Made by a program: the position numbers and the translations under genes
The notes under the pieces: generated by a model
Databases searched by the model: none
Told to the model about the DNA's origin: nothing
The model's input: only the letters and a program-made list of their open reading frames with translations
In this document: positions 20,477 through 31,537 of the stretch, piece after piece
Numbering within the stretch: position 1 is the first letter of the stretch
Layout of the letters: each line of letters begins with the position of its first letter
From: Monoraphidium neglectum
Lineage: Eukaryota; Chlorophyta; Chlorophyceae; Sphaeropleales; Selenastraceae
DNA length: 34,277 nt
Assembly: GCF_000611645.1 (NCBI RefSeq)
Contig: NW_014013529.1
Span: 1 to 34,277 of the forward strand
Direction: 5' to 3'

Positions 20477-23400
20477 TCACACAGGGGCGGAAAAATCTTT
20501 GCCTATCGCGCCCTTGCTGGTGTCATAGGCGCTGAACCCTGAGCGGCGCGCGCTGCGGCGGCGCAAGGCCCAGACACCGCCAGCCAGCAGCGCAACTGCA
20601 GCAAGAACGCCGATGACGATGCCTGCAGATGCACAGGGGTGGGGCCGTGGAAGCGGCGGTGATGTTGATGCAAACCACTGAACAAGTACAGTCTTTCTGT
20701 GCAGCATCTTGCAAGGGACAGTTACAACCATCCTTACAACTGCTGTGGGCAGTGGGGATCCCTTCACGTCACTGCAGCGTCGGCTGCATTCGTTGCCGAC
20801 GGGCCGTTCGGCGAGACAGTGGCTGCTTGACCCAGCCAAGCCTCGCCTCAAGCCCCGCCCCTGCCAATGGGCTGCGCGGACGTCAAACCACCCCAGCCCG
20901 CCGCCCAACCTCCCACCTGCGACCGCGCCGCCGTTCAGGCCGCCCTTTGCGCCGCCGCCAGAGGGGGCCGCCATTGGCACGAGCACGGACGAGGCGTCCA
21001 AGGGCCCCACGCTCGCCGTATTGGCCGAGGGGGCCGCGCTGGGCGCGTTGGATGCCGTGGTTGTCAGCTTGCGCATGGAGGCGTATGCCGCCAGGGTTGA
21101 AGCCCCAAAGTATTCCTCGAAGCTGGATGCCTCGGGCTGCGGGGAGAGACGTACAGCACAGGACAGAAAGTCGATTTGGGGCAGGCAATATACAAGGTGT
21201 TGCAAACGGCGCAGGCAGGAGCCAGGCAGCCGCGCGTTATGAAAGGGGAAAGCAGGGGGAAAGAATTGACAACGCACTGCCATGGGCAGCACGTTTTGCG
21301 AGTAATGTTGGGCGGTAGATTTGCAGCCACATACAGACTGCACGGTTTGGTTTTGCACCTGTGACACGCAGCTCTTGCTGCAGACTGTGCAAGCCAAACC
21401 CTGCGCGTCCGTCCCACCTTTCTATAGGCCCCAATTAAACAGTTGAATCGTGCTCACCCTGAGCTCCTTGGTGTCCTTTGTCAGCAGGCCAGCACCCACC
21501 GCCTTGGCCAGGAAAGCAGGGGCCTTGCTGGCCGAAACCAGGGCGGTGGCAACGGCCTGGCCAGCCTGCACCATGCAGCGCATGCAGGGTTGGGGAAACG
21601 AGGTGGGGAGGGTCAACTGAGGCTCCAGGTTGCGAGGGCGCAGGAGCAACGCTTCTCCTGCACACGCCTTCCTGGGATTCGCGAAGGGCCCGGCCCTCTC
21701 CTTCCCAGCCACACCCCCAGGCAATTAGCAGCTGTGTGTGGGGCTGCGCGCGGCAAGTTGCTGGCCAAGTGCGGCATCGGTGGGATGATTCAAGGGCGGC
21801 TGAGCCTGCCGGACCCGCCGTCACCGTGCTCGCGCGGAAGGCGGGAGTGGCCATAAACGCGTAGGCAGGGACACGCGCCAGGTTGCAGCTGCACAGGAGG
21901 TGGGGAGAGACAGTTGGCTTGATGAGTAACACCATGTCGAGAGATGTTGGGCGCAATAACTAGTTTGTGGCATGTATCACAATGTTTAATGGTGGACACC
22001 TTTGGCGCCTTTGCATTGCTGCTATACCACGATTTCACCCTGACTGCACACTCGCATGTGCAGTGAGGGTGAGTCAGGCAGTCTGTTTGGCCATGTGCGC
22101 ATGGCCGAACAGACACATCATGAACACACACGCACATATTTAGCCGCAGGCGCACGAAAATCCACTGACCTGTCATACATGTCGACGGTGGCACACCCGC
22201 CAGCGGGGCAGAGCAGGCGCAGGTCTGCAGCTGCCTTCACTGACCAGTCCTCCGCCTTGGGGCCGCCCTTGGCAAAGTCTTGCACTGCATTGCGGCAGAT
22301 GGTCGGGTTGCGGGCAGCAGCATATCAGCATTGAGGTAACTGGATCGCCGGCGTCAATCAAGAGATGAGTGAGCAGTACTGATCGCGTGCAATGGGCCTC
22401 AGCCTGGATGGTTGCATCATTCGCGGCTCGCAGCACGCAGGTTTCAAACAGCGTCCGATCCCAGCAAGCTCGCCCGCCAGGCAGACCTGTTGTCTCCTTG
22501 ATGAAGGCCACGTCGCCGGCGCCCTCCATGAGGCAGCGCAGGGAACCCTGGTAATCGCCGTAGGGGCCCGTCTCAGAGCAGTTGCCCTGCGGTGGGGACA
22601 GCCAGGAGTGAAGTGTTGTGAGGTGTTCGTTTGCTTGGCGCAAGCATGTGTGTGTATTGTTGTGTCTCTAATGATATAAACCAGTTGCAAAGCAAGTGAT
22701 GTCCATGTTGGGGCCCAGGGGACAGGATGGATGACGAGGCGTGCGTGTGAAGGTGCAGGGCTGGGTTGAAATGAAGATGAGAGCAGGACTGGCCTGGTTA
22801 TCGGAACAGATTTCAGGCAAAAAGCGTCTGGAAACAGGCCTGATGGGGGCAACAAGCAGGGAAAGAATGTGCAGATGCATGCAGGGTGGCCCGCATCCAT
22901 CAAGTTGGGCATGGCGGGCGCAGCAGGCGGGGCACATACACTCGCTTGGCGACGTGCTTGCAGCAAGACGTTTAATTGACCAGCCCAGTGTCTAGTTTAC
23001 ACGTGCAGTAAACTATTGCAGAACAGCTGGCTCGTGACCCCAGCTCGCGCCCACCTGGCAAGCCGTGCAGAGGCCGTCCCAGGCGGCGCCGCCGCGGAGG
23101 GGGCCGTCGCTGGTGACGCGTGGGGCGCAGGTCTCTGAGAAGAAGGAGGCGACACTCTGGGCGTCTGTCTGGACGGCGCCGTTGCTGTTCACGACCGGCA
23201 TGATGCCCTGCGCGCATGCGGCCAGAGAGGAGGGAAGCCAGGTATGTGTAGGAGGAAATCGGGTGTGTGTAGGAGAGAAATGGTGGTATATGTAGCAGGA
23301 AACGAGCCGCAAGTGCGAGGGCAGACAGGGCAGGGAGCCGCGCACGAGTGCGAACGCGCACCTGCGCCACCATGAACCCCACGGGTACGGTCCAGCCGGC

Positions 23401-24488
23401 AGTCTTGCGGTAGCCCGTGTGGCAGGAGCGGGCGCCCTGAACGGCAATCGGGGGTCGAGAACACAGGTGAATTGGTAAGCATGGACAGGAGGACTTCCAG
23501 TAAAGAGCCCGACCCCGGCAGGGGTGCGTGGCGCAGACGTGGTGATGATGCGGCTTCCCGGTTTTGGCTTCGTGTGTTTTGGGATGCTGCCGTCGCCGTC
23601 GATCCAAGGCATGCAAAACTACGCACTCAACGGTTGACGCACACACATCCACACGCACGCACGCAAAGATGCACAAGCGCATGCAAATAAACATGCACGT
23701 GCATGCTGTGTTCACCTTGAGGCTGGCCATCGTCAGCTTGCCGGCGCCCTGGTCGCAGAAGGCCTTGTCAACGACGGCCACTGCGAAGTACGAGGTGCCC
23801 ACGGACGAGCCGTAGAACTCGGACACGAGGGGCACGAGCTTGGCCGAGGTGCCCGCCAGGTACTGCTCCTCACCTGCAGACGTGATGGTGAGGGTCAGAG
23901 CCTGGTGATTGGGTGCACCTTTTCCGTTTGAGCTGGTGTGAGCTGCATGGTTGCTGCTCAGCGGTGTTGTCGTCCGGGGCGGGAGGCGTCCAAGGGTCCT
24001 CCTCCCCCACAGCATCGCCACACACCGGTGGCGCCGGCCGGCGGGTCGGTCACGCTGGAGGATGCAGGCACAACATTCTGATGCAATGATCAACGCCAGC
24101 AGGAGGCGCCTGCACATTCGTATCATACAGTGACCGCCGCACCCTGCAAGTGAATGAGCTCTGCGCGGCCCGAGGTCACCAGGTTGATGCACCCCTGGGC
24201 GTTTGGCGCCCCCACGCAGGTCATCCTGACGCCCGGGACGCCCGCCACGACGGTGGAGCAGGCAGCAGCCTTGTCTTCCGGGAAGACGCACAGGCGGGCG
24301 GTGGCGGCCTGCGGTGAGCGTGGGCGGTGAGTGGAGGGGAGGAGTCACTCGAGCGTCGGAGGGCCTGCGGTACGGTACTGGGCAAAGCGCCACCTGCCTG
24401 CCCCGCCAGCAAACCCCTCAGCAACCTGAGCTTGGACGTTGCGCATTGCCAACACGACCAGCAGAGTGACAACAAGGAGGGACCTCAT
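20477..24488 (-). CDS. Single-lobe, membrane-anchored transferrin-like protein
   Basis: Exons 24488-24426, 24308-24143, 23873-23716, 23436-23362, 23207-23055, 22586-22487, 22284-22170, 21888-21825, 21565-21458, 21136-20917 and 20622-20477 total 1368 nt, 455 aa; all phases match. Exon 1 is exactly a signal peptide (MRSLLVVTLLVVLAMRNVQA). Transferrin hallmarks follow in order: LCVFPEDKAAACS, TSGRAELIHLQGG, SYFAVAVVDKAF, SCHTGYRKTAGWTVPVGFMV, CSETGPYGDYQGSLRCL, GAGDVAFIKETT, LRLLCPAGG, CNLARVPAYAF, FEEYFGAST. A Ser/Ala/Gly linker leads to one transmembrane helix (about 409-426) and a basic cytosolic tail, so this is a type I surface or vesicle protein. Transferrins bind Fe(III) with a synergistic carbonate; algal members are implicated in iron uptake. 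Aligned by motif, Tyr105 and Tyr217 match the two ligand tyrosines, but the Asp position is Gln76, the His position is Tyr286, and the anion-binding Arg position is Lys140. Iron binding is therefore uncertain. Confidence 0.9.
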
Positions 24489-25246
24489 GGCTCCGAACTC
24501 GCTGTCGACGTACGGCACAACGAGCGACGAGATATAGCCACTTTGACGCGTTCCGATTTGCAAGTCGCAATAATTCAGACGACAATATTGCAATCTGGCA
24601 CGAACGTGTATTCCTTCCGAGCCCACCAGCACACTAGGCATGCTGCGCGCGCAGAGCACACGCCGACGGCCGCAACGCGGCCGCCGAAGGTGTCGCGATT
24701 CATAGCCCCGCAGCCTAGCCTGAGCGTGCGCAGTGGTTTAGAAACCTAGCAGTGAGGTTTGATACTGCATAAGGGCCTGACGCCATGCGGTACGGTAGCA
24801 GCTGGCTGCTGGTGCTGTGGTACCGACGCACGTGGCTGTGCAGTGCCACACGCTCCTGGGCGTGTGGGAGGGTACGTGGCACCATGCATTGAAATGCCTG
24901 CTAGGGGAAAGCTGCCCTGAACTCCTGAAAACCCAAGATATTTGATCACATAAACGACTTGCTGTTGCTCGGCAATTACATCTGCATGGGGTGTGTCATG
25001 GGTCATGATTGCAAAAACCTACACAACTGGGGGCGTCAACAGGATTGCACTCCCGACAGCGCCGCTCCTGGGACCACATAATGTTTTGCTGCTACTTCGC
25101 CTATCCCACCACCACCACCCGTCGCAGGCAATTTTGACCTGTACAGCAGCGCAACTTCCAAGGGCCCACGCCTCGAAGTGGGGCCCAGCACAGCCACGCA
25201 GATGACTGGCCAACTGCCGGCGACCAAGCAGAGCAACGGCGCCGCA
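24489..25246. promoter_or_regulatory. Promoter/5' region of the transferrin-like gene and 3' UTR of the microprotein gene
   Basis: Tandem minus-strand genes are separated by 758 bp here. A TATA-like CTATATCTC (minus strand) lies at about 24530-24538, some 45 bases before the ATG, which is close if it is a core element. I saw no coding signal. Confidence 0.4.
24976..24980 (-). terminator. Probable TGTAA polyadenylation signal of the microprotein gene
   Basis: Minus-strand TGTAA (context GATGTAATTGCC) about 270 bases after the microprotein stop. It lies upstream of the transferrin-like gene's promoter region, a plausible position for a 3' end. Confidence 0.4.
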
Positions 25247-26049
25247 TCACTTCTTGCCGGTCCTGTTCTTGTGCACCTGGATGAACAAGAGGATGATGAG
25301 AAGAAATTGCGCTCTGTAATCCACCTTTTGACCCATGCAAGGCGAGAATGCAACACAAATGACCTTGGAAGAGAGCTGAGCCGAGCTGAGCACCGGCTGC
25401 GGTGCGTGTACCTCAAGCACTTGGATCAAAGCAAAGCCAGCACAGACATGTGGGCCACTGGCTGCCAGGCTGCAAACCCCCGCAAGATGACAATCTCAGA
25501 GAACTCCCGGCCCCATCACATTCGCCGATATTACGAGCGAACGCCACCATCACCAAGCAAGCCAGCCCCAACACACTCAGGAGTGGGTACGACTTGGTGC
25601 GAGTGTGCGTGCGGCCAACACCGCACCCAAAATCACACCTTGTCGCTGAAGAAGCCAGTAAGGCCTGCGCCAGCCACCGTCAGCAAGGCGCTGATCACCA
25701 GGCCGACGACGTCGTTGCGCTCCTGCGGTTTTGGTGGATGGACGGACGCGCGGTTGCTCGATTCAGCAGTGGGGGCTTCCACAGGGCAGCTTAAGCGGTG
25801 CGCAGCCTGGAGCCAGGGACAACTGTCAAGCGTTTGGGGATGCAGGAGGCGGGTGGGCTGGACAGGCAGACCCCAGGACAGCCAGAGCCTGGCCAAGCCG
25901 GCATGGTCAGACCGGCGGATGCCAGTGGCTGCAAGGGTGCCAGATCAGCGCGCGGGCGCCGAGATGCCGTGACGCACCTCATCCTTGGTCTTGCCCGAGG
26001 TGCGTACTGCCTTCTCCACAGCCTTGCCGGCACCACCGCGGTCGGCCAT
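25247..26049 (-). CDS. 61-residue single-pass membrane microprotein
   Basis: Exons 26049-25978, 25722-25639 and 25276-25247 (TGA at 25249-25247) encode 24, 28 and 9 residues, all phase 0, with GTGCG, GTGTG donors and CAG acceptors. The N-terminus is short, charged and Lys-rich (MADRGGAGKAVEKAVRTSGK). One hydrophobic segment follows (VVGLVISALLTVAGAGLTGFF, about residues 29-49), then a basic tail with an N-glycosylation-type NRT and a terminal Lys pair. The tail is not a canonical KKxx signal. No family is recognised; the shape fits small organelle or ER membrane subunits and tail-anchored proteins. Support comes from the frame-consistent splice sites and the clean TM segment. Such a short model could still be chance, or could be an end of a longer gene. 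Confidence 0.55.
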
Positions 26050-27830
26050 GCTTGCTAGGGCGTTGAGTTTGCGGGTGTCCTGTACGCATGCAGGGATTGG
26101 GGTGGCATTCACTTGGGGGCAGTTTGGGCTGAGTGCAGGGACACGGCGCCCGGCAAAGGGCGCCTGGCAGGCCGGGTTGGATCACACCGCCTACAAGCAG
26201 CGCCTGCATCGATGTGTTGATTCCCGTGGCCCTGGGAGATGCCCCAGGTCAGATCTCCCACTCACGGGGTGTTCCGGACCGGAGCTTGTCGACGCGAAAA
26301 CGAAGCTGGAAGAACGCAATGTGTATACAACTTTTGATTCGATCAAAGCTGGCACTTGCCCTTGATTCCACAGCTATTGTCATGATGCGCAGGTTCCGAT
26401 GTTGCTTGCTGAGCGTGCAATGCACGACTGTGCAGGGCGCCGCAGCCACCATCCCGTGCCACCCATGCATTGTCCTGCATCAATGGAGATATTCACCTAT
26501 GTTGGTCAGGCGGCGCCCGACACCGAACGGGCTCTCAACCGCGTGGCAGCTGACTGCAACGGCGGGCCCTTGCTGGGTCGAGCAGTCCAGGCCTGCCAGA
26601 TCATCTCCTGATCAACGCGAGGTGCTGCCTTCTGGGTCCTGCTCCGATTTCGAAGCCTTTAGGAGCACAAACTAGGACCATGTCTGAAGTTTGAGTTACT
26701 CTCGTGTAAATGAGCAGAAACGGCCCAAGCTCAGCGTAAGAACCCGCTGACAAACCTTGGCCCGCCAAAAGCCTGCGTTCGTCATGAAATGCACTCACTG
26801 CAAACTCCCGGCCGTGCGTTTGCCGCGCGGAGGCGGGCAAAAAGCTCCAGGGGCACATATGATGCCGCCCAGATCGTAAGCCTGTGCAGCAGACAACAAC
26901 GCGCCCACGATTGGCGCCACATACCATCCCCGGAAAGCAGCCGTGAGACCTCAGGTTTCGAGGCTCGCAGCGGCTGCGGCACACATCGGTGGTGCGCAGC
27001 GCGCTTGTACAACAGCATACGTTGGTCATCCACAACTCACAAGAGTTGCTGCGCAAAGCGCAAACGCGCGCGCACATGGGGGTGTCAATGCGCTCGCATG
27101 GTCAAAATGTGGGTGGCCGTGCGTGCAACAAAGGAGAGGAAGCGCCGTCCAGGGGTCCAAGCTCAGTGAAGGAGTGTGCGTGTGCATACATGCGTTCACG
27201 TGCGGATGCGCCACACGTTAACTGTAACGGTGCTCTTCTAGGTCTGCGACAAAACCTAATGACTACAAACAGCACAGCAGCAGGCGCCGCCTGCAGCGCG
27301 CGGCGACGCCACACCCCGGCCCAACAGAGGCCAAGTTCTCAAGTCCACTACCCTGAAACGGCCGCAGCATGGCGGCCATTCAGACCCATGACACACGCGC
27401 GCCCGGCGCAGCCCCAGGGAGCAAGAAAGCTGCTGCGCAGCCCACAAGTACGACAGCGGGTCCCAACGGCGCCAAACACAGTGGACAAATCTCGCCAGAA
27501 ACACAGTATGCAGATGTGGCTCAGCCACGCGAGCGCTGGCTGCGAAGCGAGAGCCCTAGTCGTTGCCTTGCTTGCCACGGCAAAACGCGGCACCGGCCTG
27601 CACGCGTTGCCGCCTTTGCGGCGGCGGGGGGCCGGCCCAGGCCCCTCGCCGCCGCGTGCCCCCTCAAACCCCCCGACCGACACAATGCGAGCTCCCAGAC
27701 ATTTTTGTCAAACTTTGCTGCCCGCCCCTCGCCTTCCGTGGCGAAAGGCCGCGGCTGCGGGCCGCACCAGCCCGCAGCCGCCCCCGCTGGCCGGCCGTCA
27801 GGCGGGGCTGCCGGCCAAGCGGGCTGCAGG
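26050..27830. other. Gene-free stretch: promoter of the microprotein gene and 3' UTR of the 402-residue gene
   Basis: About 1.8 kb. The plus-strand frame reaching 28047 is antisense to the last exon of the minus-strand gene, and its protein is compositionally a shadow. A sense TGTAA for the 402-residue gene was not found. No RNA gene was recognised. Confidence 0.5.
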
Positions 27831-29674
27831 TCAGAACCCCGGCCTGCATGGCAGTATCACCATCTCCGCCTCGTCCCAAAACTCGTCGACCGCCGCCGCC
27901 GCGTCGCACAGCGCCGCGAATGGGGAGGCCTCTGCATCTGACGCCGTCCTGGCGCTGCCGGCAAACGCGCTGAAGCCGCTCGAGTCTGACTCGCGCCTCG
28001 GCTTGCCGCCGAGCGCGGCAGAGGCGGCGGCGGCTGCGTGCTTGTAGGTGGGCGTGCTCGACGCCGGCGTGCTGGGGGTCAGAGATGAGGCGGGCGCGGC
28101 GGACGCCTCGCTCGGGCAGACGCTCGACGCCGGCGCGGGCGCGGACGCGGCGCAGCCGCCGCCGCCGCCCCAGGAATCGCAGGAGCCGCCGCGCCAGAGG
28201 GACAGGCTCGCGACAGCGAGGCCGAGGGAGAAGGGCGAGCCAGCGTCCTCTGGCCCCAGCGAGGCCGCCTGCTCCTGCTGCTCCCCGACCGCCGCTGCCT
28301 CCGCGCCCGCCCACGCGAGCCCGCCCCCGCTGCCGCGGCGGCCGCCCAAGCCGGACGCCAGCGCCGCAGCCGCGGCCGCGGACGCCGCCGCGGCCGCGTC
28401 GCGCAGTGCTGCGAGCCGCCGCTGGTGGTGCTGCGCGATGCCGCCCTTGACGACTTGGAATTCGGAGCCTGGCAGGCGGCACCACAGGTCATCCACGGGC
28501 GCAGAGACCTCGAGCAGGACCTGGGCCGCGCGCCCTGCGCCGCGCCCCAGCAGGCCTGCGTCGACGGGGTGGCGGCCGTAGCAGAATGCGAGCGCCGCGG
28601 CGCCGCCGCGGGGCCCCGGGCCGGCGAGGAGCGCGGAGAGGATGAGCGCGGTCTTGGGCTCGCCCCACACGAGGCAGCCCTGCGGGGTGGCGGTTGGCGG
28701 GTTGCACGAGGGCGCAACCGGGGAGAGGGTGTCGGTGGTTGTGCGGGCCGGAGGGAGGAGGCCTGGGTCATGCATGGAGGCCGCATGGATGCTGAGCAAA
28801 TGTACAGGCGCAGCCTGGCAGTCACATGGCCCCCGACACATGGATGGGGCGCAAGCCAAATGGGGTTTGCCCCGCGCCTGGGGCCGCAGCCCCGCGTCCC
28901 AACGGCGACGCCCGCGGCGGCGGCGAGCGCGCGCGCAGAGATTCGCGCGCATCGAACCTGGTAGTGCCCCGGCCGGCCGCAGCGGACGTAGGCTGCGTCA
29001 GGGTACCACGCGCACTGCGCTGCCGCCCATGCGCGGGCCACCGCATCGGTGCCCGTGGCGCCGCCGCCGAGTGGGAGGTCGATGACAGTCAAAGCGGAGC
29101 CCATAGGCTCCAGGGCAGCGCCATCAGCCTCGCACTCTGTTTCGGCGTCAAAGTACACCCTATGTTCATCATGATCAAAGTGATAAGGGTGCGGCATCGG
29201 GGTGAGGGCCGGGGGTTGATTTCGAGATCAAGCAGTTGGACAAACAGTGTGGTATGGGTGGTTGGCTGAGCCAACTATGGCTGTATGGCCCAGGGGCCGA
29301 GGGGCGAAGGGGTTGTTGCCCACATCAACCTGGGAGCTCCAGCTATCCTCCTGACTTGCCAGCACCTATGCAATGGGGCGCGACGGCCGCCCTGCCGCGG
29401 CCACGGCTGCGCGACGTCTGGCGGGTTCCTACTGGTGACGCTCCGGCTGATGCGCCAGCTGCGCGCTCGCCACGTGGCACACCCACACGGCCGGCCGCAC
29501 GTGCCCCGCGCATCACCTGAGGCTCTCGCCCTCGCTGCAGGTGTCGACCAGATCAAGGAATGCGACGGAGGCGGCGTCGCCGCTCAGTTCGCCGCACCGC
29601 TGCAGTTGCCCAGCGGCGCCCGCTGGGCCAAGCTGGCTGAATGTGAGCGACCAGACTTGCGCCGACTCGTCCAT
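27831..29674 (-). CDS. Unrecognised 402-residue protein
   Basis: Exons 29674-29517, 29159-28958 and 28679-27831 (TGA at 27833-27831) total 1209 nt; phases 2 and 0 match. The joins look natural: SEGESL|RVYFDAETECEADG and GRPGHYQ|GCLVWGEPKTALIL. The first about 220 residues seem to be a folded alpha/beta domain with strands such as VAFLDLVDT, ALTVIDLPLG and ALAFCYGRHPVDAG and the motifs WYPDAAYVRCG, VDDLWCRLPG and FQVVKGGIAQHHQ. The C-terminal half is Ala/Ser/Pro/Gly-rich and probably disordered, with a short end helix (DEFWDEAEMVILP). There is no signal peptide or membrane segment. I do not recognise the family. An alternative start at 29197 (MPHPYHFDHDEHRVYF) would read through the acceptor region and is less attractive because it loses the N-terminal exon. 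Confidence 0.68.
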
Positions 29675-31537
29675 GGTCGGGGGTTGGGGGCTTCTATTTT
29701 TGCTTTGATGTTCGTGCGAACGGCTGGGCCGTGTACCAGTGATTGAGACCGACGAAGGGGGGGTGGGTGGGGGGGATGAGCCTGGATCGTGCTGGCTGAT
29801 GCTGTGAAGGAACGGGACGAAGCTAACAGTTCGATCAATGTCTGTCAATCAAACCGAAACAAGGACGTCGGACCGCAAGACCTAGGCATTCGTCTCACTC
29901 ACTTGCGTCCCACCCGCGCCGAAGCCACCAGGCCGACCATGGTGAGAGGGAGCATGCTACCTCAATAATAAATTACGACAAAGTTTTGAGTCCGGAGCGC
30001 CGCACGCCCGCTGGTGAGGTCACCCGGAGAGATTGACGACGAGCGAAACTCGATTATGCGGGTTCCTGTACCCACAGGGGTCCCGGCCAACCCCACCATC
30101 GATGCAGGTAATGCGGCCGTCTATCGCTTGCACGGCCTTAGAAGCTGAGGTGGCAGCCGCTGCAGCGCACAGCCCTAGCCCAACAGGAAGACGGTGCAGG
30201 AAGGAGCACACATAAACCGCAGATGATATGCTCCCCCCTGCCGCAACTCGTGGACAATGTGTGGGCCACGCATCTGCCATATGTGTGCTCTTTCTCGGCC
30301 TGCTACGGGCCCCCTCGCTCTAGACAGCACAATCACGTTTTCTTTGAAGTCCTGGCCAGAGCTGCCTGTTCCTGATGCGTGGCTGGTAGGTGCATTGTCT
30401 GCATATGCGTCCCGCAGAAAGCGATCACATTACTGTCAACATGCCGCGGAGGTCGAGGGAGCTTGAACGACGCGGCAGCCACCTGGAAGCGCATGTAGCA
30501 GCCCAGGGCTCCCGGTGTTCGGAGCCAGTGCGGGCGGCACATACACTGCGCCACATGCACATGAATACGCTCACATGTGGCCAGGTCTGCCCTGCATGCA
30601 CTGCACATTGTGTTTGGGCCCTCAATATTGGAACAAAGATCCCCACGCAAGGTCAATGAGTGGGGGTCGGCCGTGTTGGGTGCGCGGCCCGCGGTTGCGC
30701 GGGATGGGCAATACTGAAATGAAGCGCATTCGTTCTCAGATCCTCCACCATCAAGCCCGCACTTACTGCCTTATCATGCCAAGTGGCGATTCCAACAAAA
30801 GCATACATGCACCATCTACAGTTTCTCTGCAGATAGTTGCGAAAGCAAGAATTTTACCAGGAAACCCATTCCACAATACATTTGTAACAAATCATCAAAG
30901 CTACCTCGCAGGTGTAGATCAACTCCGTGGTAGCATGCACGCAGAAACGAGGGTTCAATCACTGTGGGGCGTCTAGAGGAGTCACCAGTGCAGACACCGC
31001 GCAGATGTGGCAAGCATGCAGCAGTATGCTCACAACGGGATATCCCCGCCCGTACCCTCTCCACGGGTGGTTCAATGTGTTGAATGGTAGCGGTGGAATG
31101 GGTGCAGGCAGGGATGTCCCAATCGCTTTAAGCATACCTACAGCTGCTTGCCGCACCTGCCCTTTCACGCACACCAAGGGCCAACACCAAGCCAGACCAG
31201 GCGGCACACGGTACGATATCCTCGTCGCCGCTTGTTGCACAGGAGCTTATCTACAAGCTTTGGGCCCTCTTGCAGCTGGCGACCCTCGCGACCCCACTGA
31301 TGACCCACGTGAACGGAGGGACCTGCAGGGACCCGTGTAGCACTCGTATGTTGAACACTTCCGTGTCTGATATATACTAGTTACTGCAATACATACAACC
31401 AAGCTCACCCAACAATCGCGAATCAACGCGAGAGACTCGTGTAAGGTTGGCTGCGCACCATTACGCCTCACAGCGGCGTGATCAGTGTTTGTAGGCATAT
31501 ATTGTAAGAAAAACATACCAGCTTTGCGACAAAGAGG
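29675..31537. other. Gene-free stretch between divergent genes
   Basis: About 1.9 kb between the start codons of the 402-residue gene (-) and the bestrophin-like gene (+). It is less GC-rich than the exons and has no splice-supported frame. It should hold both promoters. A TATATA lies at 31371-31376 on the bestrophin side. Confidence 0.5.
31371..31376 (+). promoter_or_regulatory. Candidate TATA box of the bestrophin-like gene
   Basis: TATATA in the context TCTGATATATACTAG, 162 bases before the chosen ATG. That leaves room for a normal algal 5' UTR of roughly 130 bases. Assigned by position and motif only. Confidence 0.35.

Noticed and set aside
22972..24393. 473-codon minus-strand frame over the transferrin-like gene
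   Set aside because: Most of it reads through introns; only the pieces flanked by GT/AG sites carry transferrin motifs. Replaced by the 11-exon model.
26989..28047. 352-codon plus-strand frame
   Set aside because: Partly antisense to the last exon of the 402-residue gene, low-complexity Arg/Pro/Ala composition, no domain or splice support.
30940..30965. GGTTCAATC resembling a tRNA T-loop
   Set aside because: No matching acceptor, D-arm or anticodon stem around it; no tRNA can be folded here by eye.
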